Of a stretch of DNA of 64,000 nucleotides, positions 8,690-20,927 are shown piece by piece. The stretch comes from Locusta migratoria (taxonomy: Eukaryota > Arthropoda > Insecta > Orthoptera > Acrididae). The notes beneath the pieces were generated by a model. The model did no database searches, was not told the DNA's origin, and saw only the letters and a program-made list of their open reading frames with translations. The first letter of the stretch is position 1; every line of letters begins with the position of its first letter. The stretch is from assembly GCA_026315105.1 (NCBI GenBank), contig CM048745.1:785335390-785399389 (forward strand), written 5' to 3'. A program made the translations under genes and the position numbers.

Positions 8690-10130
8690 TCCCGCCTAGT
8701 GGCAGGGTCCGCTGAGCGGGTCCACTGTCTCCATTCAGTTCGATCTTGGGCCATGTCTGGGTGTAGGTTTACAGCTTTCAGGTCATTTTGCAGGGTATCG
8801 GTACATCGCTGCCTCGGAAGTAGCTTGGGTCTCTTTCTTAAGACTTACATTGAGTAAGCTGTCTTTGCACGCATTACATGTCCAAACCATCGCAGACGTC
8901 TTTCCCGCATTTTCTCTTGGATGGGTGCACTTCCAAAACGTTTCCTGATGATGTCATTCGAAACGTGATCCAATCGAGTGACGCCACCTGTACATCTAAG
9001 CAACTTCCTCTACATAATCCCCATCGTAGTTCTGTCTCTTTTGTAGCTGGACAGCCACAGGGGGATAACAGTCCGGTACATGTTTGACTACAGGTGGTCC
9101 TTGATCCGACGATCGCAGGTTATTGCTGTTGTCATTCACCACTTCATTCAGGCTGCCTGTCTCCTTGCATTGACCTCGTCTGTGAGTTGGCCGTCGCTAC
9201 TGATTATTAAACCAAGATAAACTTGGATACTCGTGGTATATCTTCTCTACCAAGGTTAATGGTCCCAGCTTCTCTTGGGTCTGATGTCATGTACTCATTT
9301 GCCTTCTTGTTGAGTCACAGGCGATATTGCGCAAGTCGGTCCTTCCACTCTTGTCTTTAGCACTGGACATCAGTCTTGACCAATGCAGTCAGCATGACAT
9401 CATTAGTATAGAGAAGTGTCTATGGCAGTTGCATGTGCAGGTCCGATGTGACAATCACAAGAATGAACAACAGTGATAATAAAGCTGAGCCTCGGTGGAG
9501 GCCTACCATGATATATAAGTCGTTGGGTGCACATGTACATGCTTCTACGTAGCTTTTTGGTTCAACATACAGCAGCTTTACCCAATCTACAAGATGCTCT
9601 GGCACGCCGCCTTCTCGAAGCGCTAACCAGATTAGGTCATCCGGTACCCGACTATAAGCGTTTTTTGAAGTCTAGAAAAGCGAGATGCAGTGGATTGTTC
9701 TTTTCATGGTATTTCTCCACCAGCAGCCGGGCAGCGTGGATTGCGTCATTTGTGCCAGAATTTTTCACAAATCCAGTTTGGTTCCTTGTGATATACAGTA
9801 TCTCGCGGATGCTCTTGTCGAGTATGCGAATATTTTCATTGCATGGCTCAGCAATCTGATTGGTCGATAATTTGAGCACTCAGCAGGGCTTCCTTTTCTG
9901 TTGAAGATTGGTACTGTGATGCTTCGCTGTCAGTCTGCTGGTGTTCTACTTTCTTGCTGAAGGTCTGTTAGCCATCCTGCTGCATTCCGTTGCTGAGAGC
10001 ACCAGAATTCTGCTCGGAGGTCATCGGGGCCATTGGCTTTCCCACTTTCACTTCGTTCAGGGCAGCCTTCAACAGCTGACGTGGTAGATATTAGTGGATG
10101 GGGAAATTCCTCCGTCGATACTGTCTCAAA
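8690..10130 (-). mobile_element. RTE-like LINE reverse transcriptase fragment
   Basis: On the minus strand, 9652-9879 encodes NQTGFVKNSGTNDAIHAARL and LHLAFLDFKKR (before and at motif A). 9420-9605 encodes VGLHRGSALLSLLFILV (motif B), followed downstream by LLYTNDVMLT where motif C should read Y-A-D-D. The second catalytic Asp pair is thus altered to T-N-D. Further left, toward 8690, the C-terminal connection (LAQYRL, REAGTINLG) is recognisable but frameshifted. No endonuclease is present; the 5' end is lost near 10130. It is a different subfamily from the LINE at 5825. Confidence 0.75.
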
Positions 10131-11106
10131 GTATCTTCACCAGCGCTTCCTTGCTTTCTTTCAGTCAACCGGCAAGTCGCCCCCATACCGTTGTTAATGC
10201 CATAAAAAGGTTGGTATCCTCTGTTTTTCGGAGTAGTAGACAGTATGCCACGATGAATACAAAAATGTATCAGTGCAAGAGAAAGCGTTACCGGGTACTG
10301 GGGTACTGGTGTATGCTGCAACCTCGAACACAATTATCGTACATCTTGTCGACTTCTGTTTTTAATGAGCAGCAAAACGGAATAGAGATATACAGAAACT
10401 GTCCACAGCGCGCGGGCGCAAATACCACACAGTGGCCCGCGAGGCCGTCAAGTAACACTACGTAGCCCCTCCCACAGCTACAGAGTAGCGGCTACACGCA
10501 CAAAACTCACCTGACAAGGCGACTCATGTTCTTCTAAACCCATGCTTCAAGTCGCCGAAGTCAGTAGCAACGTAAGTACTTTGATAGCATCGGATTGCTT
10601 CCTTATAGTTCTTCACATGAATGGTGTTATAGCCCACGTTCAACCAAGGACTTTAAGGACAGCTCAAGAACATTGCTTCAGTTTATCATCCATGTTATTT
10701 ACTTATCACTGGAAGACATATTTTCGTTATTCTGCACCTACAAATAAGGCATTCCCAAAAATTAATAAGCTGTTACTTTCCTTCAATAGAGGCACAGTTG
10801 CTATTATGGGCTAGTGGTTGCAATATGCGCTACCTTAATATCCGACTAACAAGTCCGCGCATTCTAGTGGCAATCTTAATTAATAGTAGTAGCTAGTTCG
10901 GACAAGCGCCACAGAATGGGCTACCGCAGTCGGTTATGTTGAACGTTAGTGGTGACCTGTTTCGTGATTTTCTTCATTTCAAATTTTGAAAGATTAGGAT
11001 TTAAAGTGATATTAGATGTACTGCTAATTTTTAGTTAGCTGTTAACTTCTTGACTACGTATTACATAAGTATTTAGCTAATTCTCCTTTAGTTGGTTAAT
11101 TAAAAG
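10131..11106. other. No recognisable gene
   Basis: Mixed-composition DNA. GC-rich stretch at 10400-10500, AT-rich after 10560. Open frames at 10094-10465 and 10542-10814 carry no motif I recognise. Confidence 0.4.
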
Positions 11107-11690
11107 TTGTTTATAACAGATCGTGACGCTTCACTTTCCATCGGTCCCCCAGCTGTAGATATTGCAGGGCTAATCTCTGTTACTTCAGCTGGGTTCCCGG
11201 ACCCTGGTCCCTCACTACCTGTTCTCGCCCTGGTCGACACCTGGTCCTGCTACTGGTCATCGCCCGGCCCGACCTACTGGTTGTCGCCCAGTAATCGACG
11301 CTGCTCTGATCCTGGACGCTGTCGTCACCATTGCCGCTGCCTATCGTTGTCACCACCTGGTTTGGATCTCACGGACCAAGGAACACAGCTCAACGCCCGA
11401 GGTACGAAGCCCTTCTTGCCCGGTGCTGCCTTTGCCGTCACTGCACTCAATGAATTTCAAGACCTTCACTTTCATTGTGCCCCTAATCCTTTCCCTCTTT
11501 CCGCTTTCTTCATTCCTCGTGACAATCTGTCCACAACCCCCATGTCACCACCACCACCACAGTGGTGATGCACACCACGCCCTCCCAGACTACCACCACA
11601 TGGGGCCTGGCTCATTATCTGCCCACTGCCGATCTCCCCCTGTCATCAATTCTGTCAGCTCTCTCTAACTCCGCCCCCGTTTGTGAGGTA
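11107..11690 (+). mobile_element. C-rich fragment, probably Jockey-type LINE 5' region
   Basis: Strongly C-rich on the plus strand, like the Jockey-type RT at 13326-15755, and open for 153 codons (11107-11568) with Pro/Ser-rich low-complexity content. I see no endonuclease or zinc-knuckle motif, so the link to the downstream LINE is by composition only. It ends abruptly where the CR1-like fragment starts. Confidence 0.35.
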
Positions 11691-13325
11691 CGTGTCAAAA
11701 GCCTTCTAGAAATCGAGAAATACAGAATCAGTTGTCAATAGCAGTAATCACTTCGTGTGAGTAAAAAGCTAGTTGTGGTTTGCATGAACGATATTTACTA
11801 AATCCGTGTTGACCTTGGATCAATAGACTATTCTGCTCGAGATAATTCATAATATTTGAATATAGGATATGTTCCAAAACTCTGCTGAAAATTTACGTTA
11901 ATGAAATAGGCCTGTAGTTAGTGGGTTACTTGCACTGCCTTTCTTGAAAATACGTGTGACCTGTGCAACTTTTCCAGTCTTTTGGCACAGATCCTTCGCT
12001 GAGCGAGCGATTGTATATGGCTCTTAAGTAAGCAGATATCGCTTCGGCATAATCAAATAGAAATCTAATGGGTATACAGTCCGGATCAGAAGACTTGGTG
12101 TTCTTAAGTGATTTACGTTGTTTAACTATTCTGAGTATATCTACTTCAACGTTACTCATTCTGGCCTCATTCGAAATCTGGAATATTGGTTGCGTCGTCA
12201 CAGTTTCGAAAAACTGTAATTCTGCTTTAGTAGCGCTATCATCGGCAGGATCTCCATCAATTAGTGAGAGTATTGTTTGTGTTTTGCCCCTAGAATATTT
12301 AACATATGACCAAAATCTCTTTGGTTTCTCAGTCAAATTTCGAGAAAGAGTTTCGTTGTGAAAAGCAATGCGAGATTCCTACAATAAAGTCCTCACTAAA
12401 TTTTGAGCTTCTGTGTAGGATCACCAAAACTGGGGATTTTTTGTTCGTTTAAATTCAGCATGCCTTTTCCGCTGTTTTTGCAACACTGTCCTGACATGTT
12501 TTGTAGACCAAGGGCGATCACCTCCTTCTTTTATTAATTTATTTTTTATAAAACTGTCAATTGCTGTCGATACCACTTCTCTGAATTGGAGCCACATCTG
12601 GGCTACACTTACGTTTAGTGTTTGGAATGAGTGAAAACTGTCTTACAAGAAGCAATGTACTGTATTTCTATCTGCTTTCCTGAACAAATATACTTTTCGT
12701 CTATTTTTGGTAACTTTGGTAATTTCGATATTTATCCTCGATACGATAGCTGTGCGTTCACTAAAACCTGTATCCGTTTTGATGCTCGTTATGAGCTCAG
12801 GATTATTTGTTACTAAGAGATCAAGTGTGTTTTGACATCCAATTACAATTCTAGTTGGCTCATGAACTAATTGTTCGAAGTATTTCTCAGAGAATGCGTT
12901 GGGTAAGATTTCGCACGATGTTTTATGCGTACCTCTTGATTTGAAAATATAATTTTGCAAGGGTAAATTAAAATCAGCGCCTACTATTATTGTGTGAGTT
13001 GGGTACGTGTTTGTAATTAGACACAGGTTTTCATTGAACTTTTTTGCTATTGTATCGTCAGAGTCGGGGAACCGCTAAAAGGAACCATTTATTAACTTTT
13101 TACGATTTTAGAGTACAACCTCTAACCGTAACAACTCACAGGAACTATCATCTTCAACTTCACGACAGACTACTTTTGATGGCGACAAACACGCCTCCTC
13201 CTACTTTGTTTAATCTAACCTCTCTGAACACAGTTAGATCTTTTGCAAAAACTTCTGCTGAACTTATTTCCAGTTTTAGTCAACTTTCGCTACCTATAAT
13301 GATATGTGTTTCGGTGAATAGACCA
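11690..13325 (-). mobile_element. CR1-like LINE fragment (endonuclease to start of RT)
   Basis: Read from 13325 leftwards. The endonuclease C-terminal part (12643-12960) shows YFEQLVHEPTR and NTLDLLVTNNPEL. The linker and RT entrance (11926-12336) shows RFWSYVKY, then KSSDPDCIPIRFL and LRAIYNRSLSEGSVPKDWK. Then come the RT lines matching 40800-41290 (LNQGQHGF region) up to motif A near 11700. It lacks the RT core and the 3' tail, so it is not a simple 5'-truncated insertion. Stops and frame changes throughout. Confidence 0.75.
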
Positions 13326-15755
13326 CGCCTCATCCTTCCACCTTCACACCGTCCTCCTGCTCCACAAATCCCATCGCCTCTAGTTTTTTCCTGAGGACAC
13401 GTAACTGGGACACACTCTTGCACCATTGGTAACTCCAACGACGTATCCGAAACTTTCTTTCCACGAAAAAAGGCCAGGCCTGGCGCCTGACATGCACCTG
13501 TCTAAATGCTACCCTCCCGGTCAACTCCTCCAAGTACTGGCAAGCCTTCCATCACCTTACTGGAAGTCACACCTCTCCCCCACACCCTCTCCTTCATGAG
13601 GACCATCCCTTTCTCAACGATGCCAGTAAGGTGGAACATGTCGACAACTCCTCCCTCCTCCCTCTTTCCCGACGTCCATGAGCGCACCGACACAACAGCC
13701 CTTTCACTCCCCCTGGCTTCTAGTACTTGGACCACATTCCGCCTCTCAGAAAACATGGCTATACTGCCCTAGACTTTCAACTCATACTTCGTACCAAACT
13801 TCACAACGCCCCTGGTCACGACCGCCTAACATAGTGGCACCGCCATGCCTGCGCCCATTCCTACCATGTTGTCCTCGCCTCCCTTTACAACGTTATCCTC
13901 TAGAACACCTTTTTTAACCTGTGGGAGACCTCCTGACCGAGAAGCCTTCATCTGACGCCTCCTCCTATCATCCCATCAGCTGCACCTCAGTGTTCAGCAA
14001 GGACTTGGAAACCATCCTCTCTCGCCGTATTTACCAAAATCTCAATGGAAACCAGCGTCTTTCTCTATCCCAGTGTGACTTCCGACCTTCCTTCTCTGCC
14101 GATGACCAACTCCTCTGCCTGACCCACCTCCTTTCTATCCAGCTAAATTCCCGTTGTGCTGCTATTTTCGTCTCGCTCGATATCGAGAAGGCCTACGACA
14201 GCGTGTGGCATCCTGCTCTCTTTTTCAAACTGCAAACCTACGCCCTTCCCATAAATTATGTCCGCTTCATTGCAACCTTTCTCTCCCACCACCCCCTCCT
14301 ACATCACTGTCAACAACTCCAATTCTCGTTTGTTCTACCCCTCTGTCGGGGTGCCCAGGATTCTGTCCTCTCACCTATCTCCTCTATGCGACGGACATGT
14401 CACAACATCAGCCTCCTAGCCACCTCCTTCAGTTTGCTTATGATACCGCCTTCCTCACAATCGCTCCCTCCCTCGCTCACTCCCAACACCTTTTCTAGAC
14501 TCACCTATCCGAATTCTCCACTTGGCGGAACTAATGGGTCCTCTCCGTTAACTTCACCAAATCCCAGGCAATCATCATAGGTCATACAATCTGTTCCTTC
14601 CGTCACTGCGACCTGTTCCTCATCCTCCATAACTGTCCCATCCTGCAACTTTCACCCTCAAGTACCTTAGCCTCACCCTTGACCACATCCAACCCTGGAA
14701 ATTTCACCTCAAAACTGTCTAAATCTTGAGAAGCTGGACATGAGGACTTAACCGCTCCACCATCCTTTATGCCAACAGTTCCTTCGTGCTTCTTGTCCTC
14801 TGTTGTCTCCATCCTGCTTGGATTTCCGCTCCTTCTGCCTACAACAAATGCCTCCACGTCCTTGAACACCACACCCTCTGCATCACTTACTATACCTGTC
14901 ACCCTTCCCCCACGCGGATCCTCTCTGCTCTTATTCCTTTTCCCCATCTCCTAAAGTTCCTTGAGCATATCCGGACCCTTTACGTCTCCCGAAAAATAGT
15001 GTCCCGAAACCCGTTGGTTGCTTCCCTCCTCTTGAACCCAAATGCCTCTGCCATGCCTATACCAACATATCCCTCCCTGCCTCCAGCTTCACACGCTCCA
15101 CATCCTGTCCGAGACTTTCGCCACTTCCTCCCCCAGATGATGGCCTGCATCATCACATCTATCCCTCCTACAACCCCTGATCCTTCCCCTTCCCCATAAC
15201 TCGTGCCCTCTCACTCCCACTCCCACACTCTTTCCCCCCTGCCTTCCCTCTCCTGCAGAGTCCTTAAGCCCCCATGCCCGCCTCCTCAACCTTCCTACTC
15301 CCCCCCCCCCCCCACATGCACCTTTCTTTTCCCTTGGGGGCCTGCCCACATAACTACAAGTTTTACTGAAGTGCAAAGTCTAGTATTCTAGTATTCTGTG
15401 AAGTCCTGTGCTTTCCGTTTTTTACTTCACAACCGCCAAACAGGCATGACATGTGTTGTGTCCATGTATTTCAACTATGTCTGCAGTGTAGCAGTCTGGT
15501 TTCTAATAACTCACAACAATGATTTATAGCTACCGTCATATCATTTTAATATGACTATGTGTAATTTTATGCTTCATGTGGTTTTTATTAATACGCTCAT
15601 TTTTCCACTCCATGTTAACTTTTTAAATCGCCAGTTTATGTCTTAAATTTCATTTTATCTACTGGTCAATTCTGTACATTTCTTGTCTGTAGAGCGGCAC
15701 ATAGGTAGCTGACAGCCTGCCTCTTCGGGGCTTTAAAAACGACGAAGGAAACAAA
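13326..15755 (+). mobile_element. Jockey-type LINE (RT region and 3' part), broken
   Basis: Plus-strand C-rich LINE. 13420-13560 encodes RRIRNFLSTKKGQAWRL and NSSKYWQAFHHLTG, the linker between endonuclease and RT in Jockey-like LINEs. The RT follows at 13921-14580, then a Pro-rich 3' portion to about 15360. AT-rich 3' sequence then runs to a CCTCTTCGGGGCTTTAAA block near 15720-15740, which I take as the 3' end. Frames shift repeatedly. Confidence 0.65.
13921..14580 (+). pseudogene. Jockey-type reverse transcriptase (frameshifted)
   Basis: A 219-codon frame with the RT entrance (PSSDASSYHPISCTSVFSKD), LSLSQCDFRPSFSADDQL, and motif A FVSLDIEKAYDSVW with the Asp intact. After about residue 125 the frame slips. 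Motif C then appears in another frame (14154-14498) as LLQFAYDTAF, where F-A-D-D-T-A is expected, so one catalytic Asp has become Tyr. In an active element this enzyme copies the LINE RNA into the nicked target. Confidence 0.72.
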
Positions 15756-15868
15756 TTCCAATTTGGTGGGGTGGTAATATGTACAATCCCCATGGTGATT
15801 ATATGGGCTAGCCACTGAACTGACCCATATTACAACCCCTACAAATACTGTTTGGTTTCATGTTTCAG

Positions 15869-16255
15869 ATGCCTCGTAAAGTGCTTAATCCGCGAAAGAA
15901 AAATAAATCCAGGCAATGTTGGAATCGCGGTAACACGATATCTGCGATTGAAGCAGTTTGAAAAAAGAGAATGTGGTTTTTAAAAGCTTGAAAACAGTTT
16001 TGTGTAACACGAGGGGCTTTGCAAAGAGTAGTTCATCTTGACATACCAGCTGAAGAAACTGTATCTAGGAAGTTGGGGAGGAGACCAATTGTCTAGCGAG
16101 TTGAAAGCTGAACTTGTACATGGTACATTATTTGCTGATAATGGAACGTAAGTTTTATGGCCTGACAAGAAACGATGTTAGACATTCGGCTTATCAGTTG
16201 TGCGACAGAAACGGAGTGAATCATCCTTTCACTGATGGGAAGGAAGGAGGCTGAG
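15869..16255 (+). pseudogene. pogo/jerky-like transposase N-terminal relic
   Basis: From the ATG at 15869 the frame reads MPRKVLNPRKKNKSRQCW, then TISAIEAV, MWFLKA, VTRGALQRVV, ETVSRKLGRRP. This is the psq-type helix-turn-helix head found in pogo/Tigger and jerky-like DDE transposases (MPR-basic, A-I-E-A-V, G-x-L-K-A, T-L-x-R). There are in-frame stops at about residues 31 and 42 and the frame closes at 16096. A shifted frame continues with HSAYQLCDRNGVNHPFTDGKEGG up to 16250, where the C-terminal DNA-binding half of the head should be. The catalytic domain is absent. Confidence 0.65.
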
Positions 16256-16457
16256 TGTTTAAGGTCCCCTCGACGGCGTGGTCGTTACATGGTGGGACTA
16301 CTGAACCAAGTTCCCCGTGCCACCAAAACTCACGTAGGCCCTCTTATCTCGACCACTGTACTCCATACCTCGCGGTAGGCACTGTATTCATGCCACAAGT
16401 TCGCACCTCGTGTGCATCCGCACTCCGCACTGTAAAATGCGTCCGGATACGCCGATC

Positions 16458-16500
16458 GTGTCTGTGTGTGTGTGTGTGTGTCTGTATGCGTGTGTATGTA
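16458..16500. repeat. (TG)n microsatellite
   Basis: About nine TG units followed by interrupted TG. It lies just before the truncated start of the CR1-like LINE. Confidence 0.9.
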
Positions 16501-16514
16501 TTTCTCCAACCGAC

Positions 16515-17810
16515 GAAGGTATCTTTACTCACATGATGTGATCAATAAGGGATGTCAAATAGATTCAGTATTTCTAGATTTCCGAAAGGGTTTCGACACT
16601 GTACCTTACAAGCGTCTTCTAATCAAATTGCATGCTTATGGAATATCGCCATAGTTGTGAGATGGGATTCGTGATTTCCTGTCAGAAAGGACTCAGTACG
16701 TTGTAATTTACGCTACGTCATCAAGTAGAACAGAAGTGGTATCTGGCGTTCCTCAGGGAAGTGTTATAGGGTCCCTAATGTTCCTTATTTTTATAAACGA
16801 TTTAGGAGACAATCTGAGTAGCTCTCTTAGACTGTTCGCGGGTGATGCTGTCATTTATCGGTTAGTAACGTCATCAGTAGATCAAATTCAACTGCAAAAT
16901 CATTTAAATCAGATATCTGCAGGATGCAAAAATTGGCAATTGACCCTTAATAATGATAACTGTGAGGTCATCCATATGGCAATTAAGAGAAATTTGTTAA
17001 ACTTCAGTTACACGATAAATCAGCCAAACCTTGAGGCCGTAAATTCTACTAAATACCTAGTAGTAATAATTACGAACAAATTATATTGGAAAGAAAACAT
17101 AGAAAATGTTTTGGGGACGGGGAACCAAAGGCTACGTTTCATTGGCAGAACACTTAGAAGATGCAACAGCTCTACTAAAGAAACTACCGACATTACACTT
17201 GTGTATCCTATTTTGAAGTATTGCTGCGCATTATGGGATCCACACCGGGTGGGACTGACGGACGATTTAGAGAAGGTTGAGAGAAGGACGGGTGGTTTTG
17301 TATTATCGCGATAAAGGGGAGAGAGTGTCACGGAAATGATGCACGAGTTGGGGTGGAAAAAATTAAGAGAAAGCGTTGTTTGTTGTGGCGAGATCTATTT
17401 GCGAAATTCCTTTTACCAACTTTCTCTTCAGAATGCGAACATATATTGTTAGCATCCACCTATATAAGGAGACATGACCATCGTAATAAAATAAGAGAAA
17501 GATTTAGGTCTTCCTTCTTTTCGCGAGCTGTTAGAGAGTTGTTCAAATGTTTGTAGAGCTTATGGGACTTATCTGCGGGGTCATCAGTCCCTAAACTTAC
17601 AAACTACTGAGAAACTGCCTTATACTAAAGACGGCACGAGAGGGGATTCGAAACCCCGACGGGGAACGGCCTCGCCTCAATGCGCTCGGCCGCTCCGCCG
17701 CGGCCGATGTTAGAGAGTGGAACCATAGAAAAATATCATAAAAGTGGTTTGATGAACCCCCTGCCATTTGCGGGGTATCCATGATCCATGTACATGTTGA
17801 TGTAGAAATG
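16515..17810 (+). pseudogene. CR1-like LINE, 5'-truncated, with SINE inside
   Basis: RT of the CR1-like family also seen at 40640 and 55229. Motif A is FLDFRKGFDTV, then SGVPQGSVIG, then FAGDAVIYR where the functional motif is FADD, so a catalytic Asp is lost. Thumb and tail follow: RLRFIGRTLRR, YCCALWDPH, GESVTEMM. Frame breaks occur at 16654 and 17314. The LINE is interrupted at 17540-17707 by a SINE and resumes with RVREWNH-like sequence; the end lies near the GATGTAGA motif at 17800. Confidence 0.8.
17540..17707 (-). mobile_element. tRNA-headed SINE in CR1 LINE
   Basis: Minus-orientation SINE flanked by an 11-bp duplication TGTTAGAGAGT (17529-17539 and 17708-17718). The family has a tRNA-like head of the Leu/Ser type with Pol III box A (TGGCCGAGGGG in good copies) and box B (GGTTCGAATCC), a body ending in a CTGATGACCCCGTAGTTAAG block, and a tail CAAACATTTGAAC. 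This copy is a subfamily with GCGGAGCGGCCGAGC in box A and a shortened body. Confidence 0.9.
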
Positions 17811-17868
17811 AGGAAAAGCCGTATACCCGGCGTGTTCATACCAACTTCAATGGGTCGTGCACATGAAA

Positions 17869-17870
<2 letters not shown>

Positions 17871-17919
<49 letters not shown>
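17871..17919. repeat. Poly(T) run, 49 bp
   Basis: Uninterrupted T run. The short spacer after the LINE end gives no clear parent element. Confidence 0.95.
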
Positions 17920-17922
<3 letters not shown>

Positions 17923-18419
17923 TTTACGTATTGTGACACACTCAGTGCCATCTATGATTAATTTGAAAACTATTTTTTTCCTGCAATACTATCTTCCTCT
18001 TTTCCGATAATATTCCGTTGAAATTTGACGTCATTCAGACCAGTAAGAACTCCAGGTGCTCCGCAAAAAGCTAAGGATTTTAAATTTTTTAATAAATAAA
18101 TGGAACAAAGATTTCGATCTAGCGTTTTTCCTCCGCGCCCTTGGGCGGCTTGCGACTTACCGTCTGTTGTCATATACATGGGTGGTCTGTATACATCTTT
18201 AATTCTTCACAGAGGAGTAAGGTGACTCTCCCGTGGTAAAAGTTTAATGCGCGTCTTTCAACTGAGAAATAAGGTGAGAGTCTTCTTGACTGAAAATGAC
18301 TTCGTTTTGGGAGAGAAGTTGTGAGACAATCATTGGCTAATGGAATCGGCGTATTTAGCCGTTACTATTACAAAACTTAATTATTCATGTCTGTCCATCC
18401 AAGAAAAAGCAGTGACTGT

Positions 18420-18968
18420 ATTTGATGTTAATGCTATGTCGAAGGATTTAAAAAGAAGCTAAAGTATTGGTCAAAATCACTCAGAAATGGAAGCCTGGAT
18501 AGTTTTACAACGACAAAAAGTCTTCATAGATGAACTCGAATCAGGGATCCTGACGATATCGTATGAGTTCGAAGCTCACCTATTATGTTTGCTTGATTCC
18601 TCGAACTCCAGACAGGTTGCAAGAAAACATCAAAGAAAATGTTTAGGTTTTAAATCCGTATTCTGTATCAAAAAATCCAGCCTCTTTGACGTCGCAGCAG
18701 AATGAATGCTTGCTTGATTTGACACCAGATTCTGAAATAACCGCAAAGTTTCAAACTAAACAATTTTGGTGTACGCTGAAGAAAGAGTTTAAAATCTTAT
18801 CCGATGAAGCTAAACTTATTCTTCTGGCTTTCTCAATCACATATTTATGCAAATCGGGGTTTCCTGCATATGTTTCAACTAAAACAAAATACAGATCCCG
18901 TCTCAATGTGGAGCAAGATATTCAACCAGACATAGCCTCATTGTGTAAATTAAAACAGTCTCATCCTT

Positions 18969-18985
<17 letters not shown>
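18420..18985 (+). pseudogene. hAT transposase C-terminal region (ZBED-like), frameshifted
   Basis: Frames 18487-18705 and 18686-19111 together give the end of a hAT transposase of the kind related to SCAND3/ZBED5. Recognisable blocks are NAMSKDLKR with the WSKSLRNGSLDSF region, then FDVAAE, FWCTLKKEF, and the dimerisation block LLAFSITYLCKSGFPAYVS, KTKYRSRLNVEQDI, LCKLKQSHP. The conserved S-T-Y-L-C-E-x-G-F core reads ITYLCKSGF. One frameshift joins the two frames near 18690. A poly(T) run replaces sequence after the last block. Confidence 0.7.
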
Positions 18986-19022
<37 letters not shown>

Positions 19023-19160
19023 TAAACCAAGAAAAGCTTGTAACTATGTCCATAAATACCTATTTATCTGTGTGCGTAAAAAATGTGGATCTAGAATACT
19101 TGTTCTGCTGACTTTACTTCAAATGTTTTGTTACTGTTTTTTTTTTTTTTTTTTTTTTTT
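18970..19160. repeat. Two poly(T) runs
   Basis: 18970-19019 (50 bp) and 19138-19160 (23 bp). They sit inside the hAT relic after the transposase and before its 3' terminus. Confidence 0.95.
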
Positions 19161-19389
19161 GTATGTTCGTGAAGTTGTGCGAAATGTGGGTATAGTGGAA
19201 ATTTCCAGTGATTAATCTTAACGTCTTTTGTGCTTAAATTGTGAAATCACCTTGCTTCGTCAATAATACTCTCACAGAATTTACCAAATGCAGTAGATAT
19301 GTGCGACGTAAAATTTAATGCTCTGCCCTTAGTTTCATTTTTTAAAGGTGCTCCGCGACTCAAAAAGTTTGAGAACCCCTGAGTTAGAC

Positions 19390-20002
19390 TGAGGTCTCTT
19401 ATCACAGTCCTAGTGCCTATGTTTGTACAAATTGTTTATCTCTAATATTTGAGAATGGTAAAAGACAATTAACAACTCAATAAAGCGAGTTATTATGAGC
19501 TAGTTAATAATAAAAATCGGCACATCAGTTTTAATGTTCCTGTCTTAATATTGTATAATGCAGTATTCGTAATCATCGTTTGATGTGTACTGTGCATGAT
19601 GCTACAGAATAAAGATGTAAGTGTCAGTGCGGAACTGCCTGTAATGATGTATCGATGGTCCGCATACTGATTACTTTCCAAGTCACGACTTTTATGCAAG
19701 AGACTGAAGAGATAACCTTTCTCCGGAGGCTTTGTTGCTTGCAGCCTCCGATGAAACTTAAAGCCATACATCAGCGAAGTTTGGCAGTATTCAGTAATTA
19801 CAGACAAAGCCGCTAACGTTGAAAAATGAACCATACCGATACAAGAAGCAGACGGGGAGAGAAGGGGTTGTCAAGTTCACCAGAATATGGCCAAAGACGC
19901 ACACCGGCCTCATGGATCGCTAGAGCAATTTCTAGTGTGACAATGTGCTATTTCCATATCTATTAAAATTGGCGTGTGTTTGTAAGACAGCTGGAAAAAT
20001 TT
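19390..20002. other. No recognisable gene
   Basis: AT-rich DNA without motifs I recognise. The minus-strand frame 19493-19834 shows no family signature. Confidence 0.45.
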
Positions 20003-20015
20003 GATGAAATCTTCA

Positions 20016-20216
20016 AAAATGTTTCAAATGTTTGTATAGTCTATGGGACTTAACTACGGGGTCATCAGTCCCTAAACTTACAAACTACTTATGAACTACT
20101 TACGAACTAGGGCGGCACAAATATCCATGCCCGAGGGGGGATTCAAACCCCCCGACTGTAGTGGCCGTGCAGACCGTGGGTGGAGCGCCTTAGTCTCCTC
20201 GGCCACCGCGGCCGGC
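20016..20216 (-). mobile_element. tRNA-headed SINE, full length
   Basis: Flanked by the 13-bp duplication GATGAAATCTTCA at 20003-20015 and 20217-20229. Box B is slightly changed (GGTTTGAATCC). Confidence 0.93.
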
Positions 20217-20229
20217 GATGAAATCTTCA

Positions 20230-20927
20230 TTCAGCGTTTCGATCATAGGTACTAATAGACTGGGCATGGCATCGTTTTCATGGCATCAACATCTCTACAG
20301 CTAAACCATTGTTTTTTCAACAGTCACGTTGTAGTGTACAGCTTTGTCTAGCATTATACAGAGCTTTTTGTGAAGGAAAGTAACATTAAATTTGAAGTGA
20401 AAGTATTATTACTTTAAAATGATGGCGTTTCTTGAAAACTGCGGAGTTGCTAATTATATCCGGCTAGTGTATGCCAACAGTCACGTGGTCCAATGTTTGA
20501 ACAACGCCATGTGGTTCTGCTGTTTGTCCGTCTGTTAGTATATATGGTCGAAAACTCAGCGATTGATCCTGTGCTGTTTGGTAGCGTTAGAATTAAGATA
20601 TTTATTGATCTGAAGAATATAATGCGAAATGTAGAACAATAATTACTCTTTGGAAAAGGCATTTATTCTGTGACTTTTTAACATTACCGTATTTCAGAAT
20701 ATGTTTTTATTGGTTGCTGCGATCTGCTTAATATGATTCAATGAATGCCATGCTTATACAATCATAAGTGTATTAAATCCTCATTTATACACTAATATCA
20801 GAGTTTATCATATACGTCTAAGTTTGCGTCTGGTACTCAGAACGATAGTAACGCCCCTAACGGAGAAAGAGCCAACCGTAACGTCACCACCAAGGAGGTT
20901 GGGCATTATCAATGTACAGTCTAAGGC
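20230..20927. other. No recognisable gene
   Basis: Mostly AT-rich. Nothing recognised apart from the approach to the inverted-repeat element at 20928. Confidence 0.45.

Larger units (their letters stand above)
18230..19381 (+). mobile_element. hAT transposon relic with 3' terminus
   Basis: The coding relic (see 18420-18985) is followed by non-coding DNA ending in a hAT-type terminus: 19350-19381 reads GTGCTCCGCGACTC then TTTGAGAACCCCTG, whose complement CAGGGGTTCTCAAA is the typical hAT inverted repeat. The matching left end was not found, so the element is 5' truncated or its left end lies in altered sequence. Confidence 0.6.

Noticed and set aside
11107..11568. 153-codon Pro/Ser-rich frame as a host gene
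   Set aside because: C-rich low complexity, no domain, and composition matches neighbouring Jockey-type LINE sequence.
11690..13325. CR1 fragment as a clean insertion into a Jockey element
   Set aside because: The CR1 piece lacks its own 3' end and no target duplication was found, so the junctions are better explained by deletion or rearrangement.
18967..19215. Poly-Phe open frames
   Set aside because: Translations of poly(T) runs.
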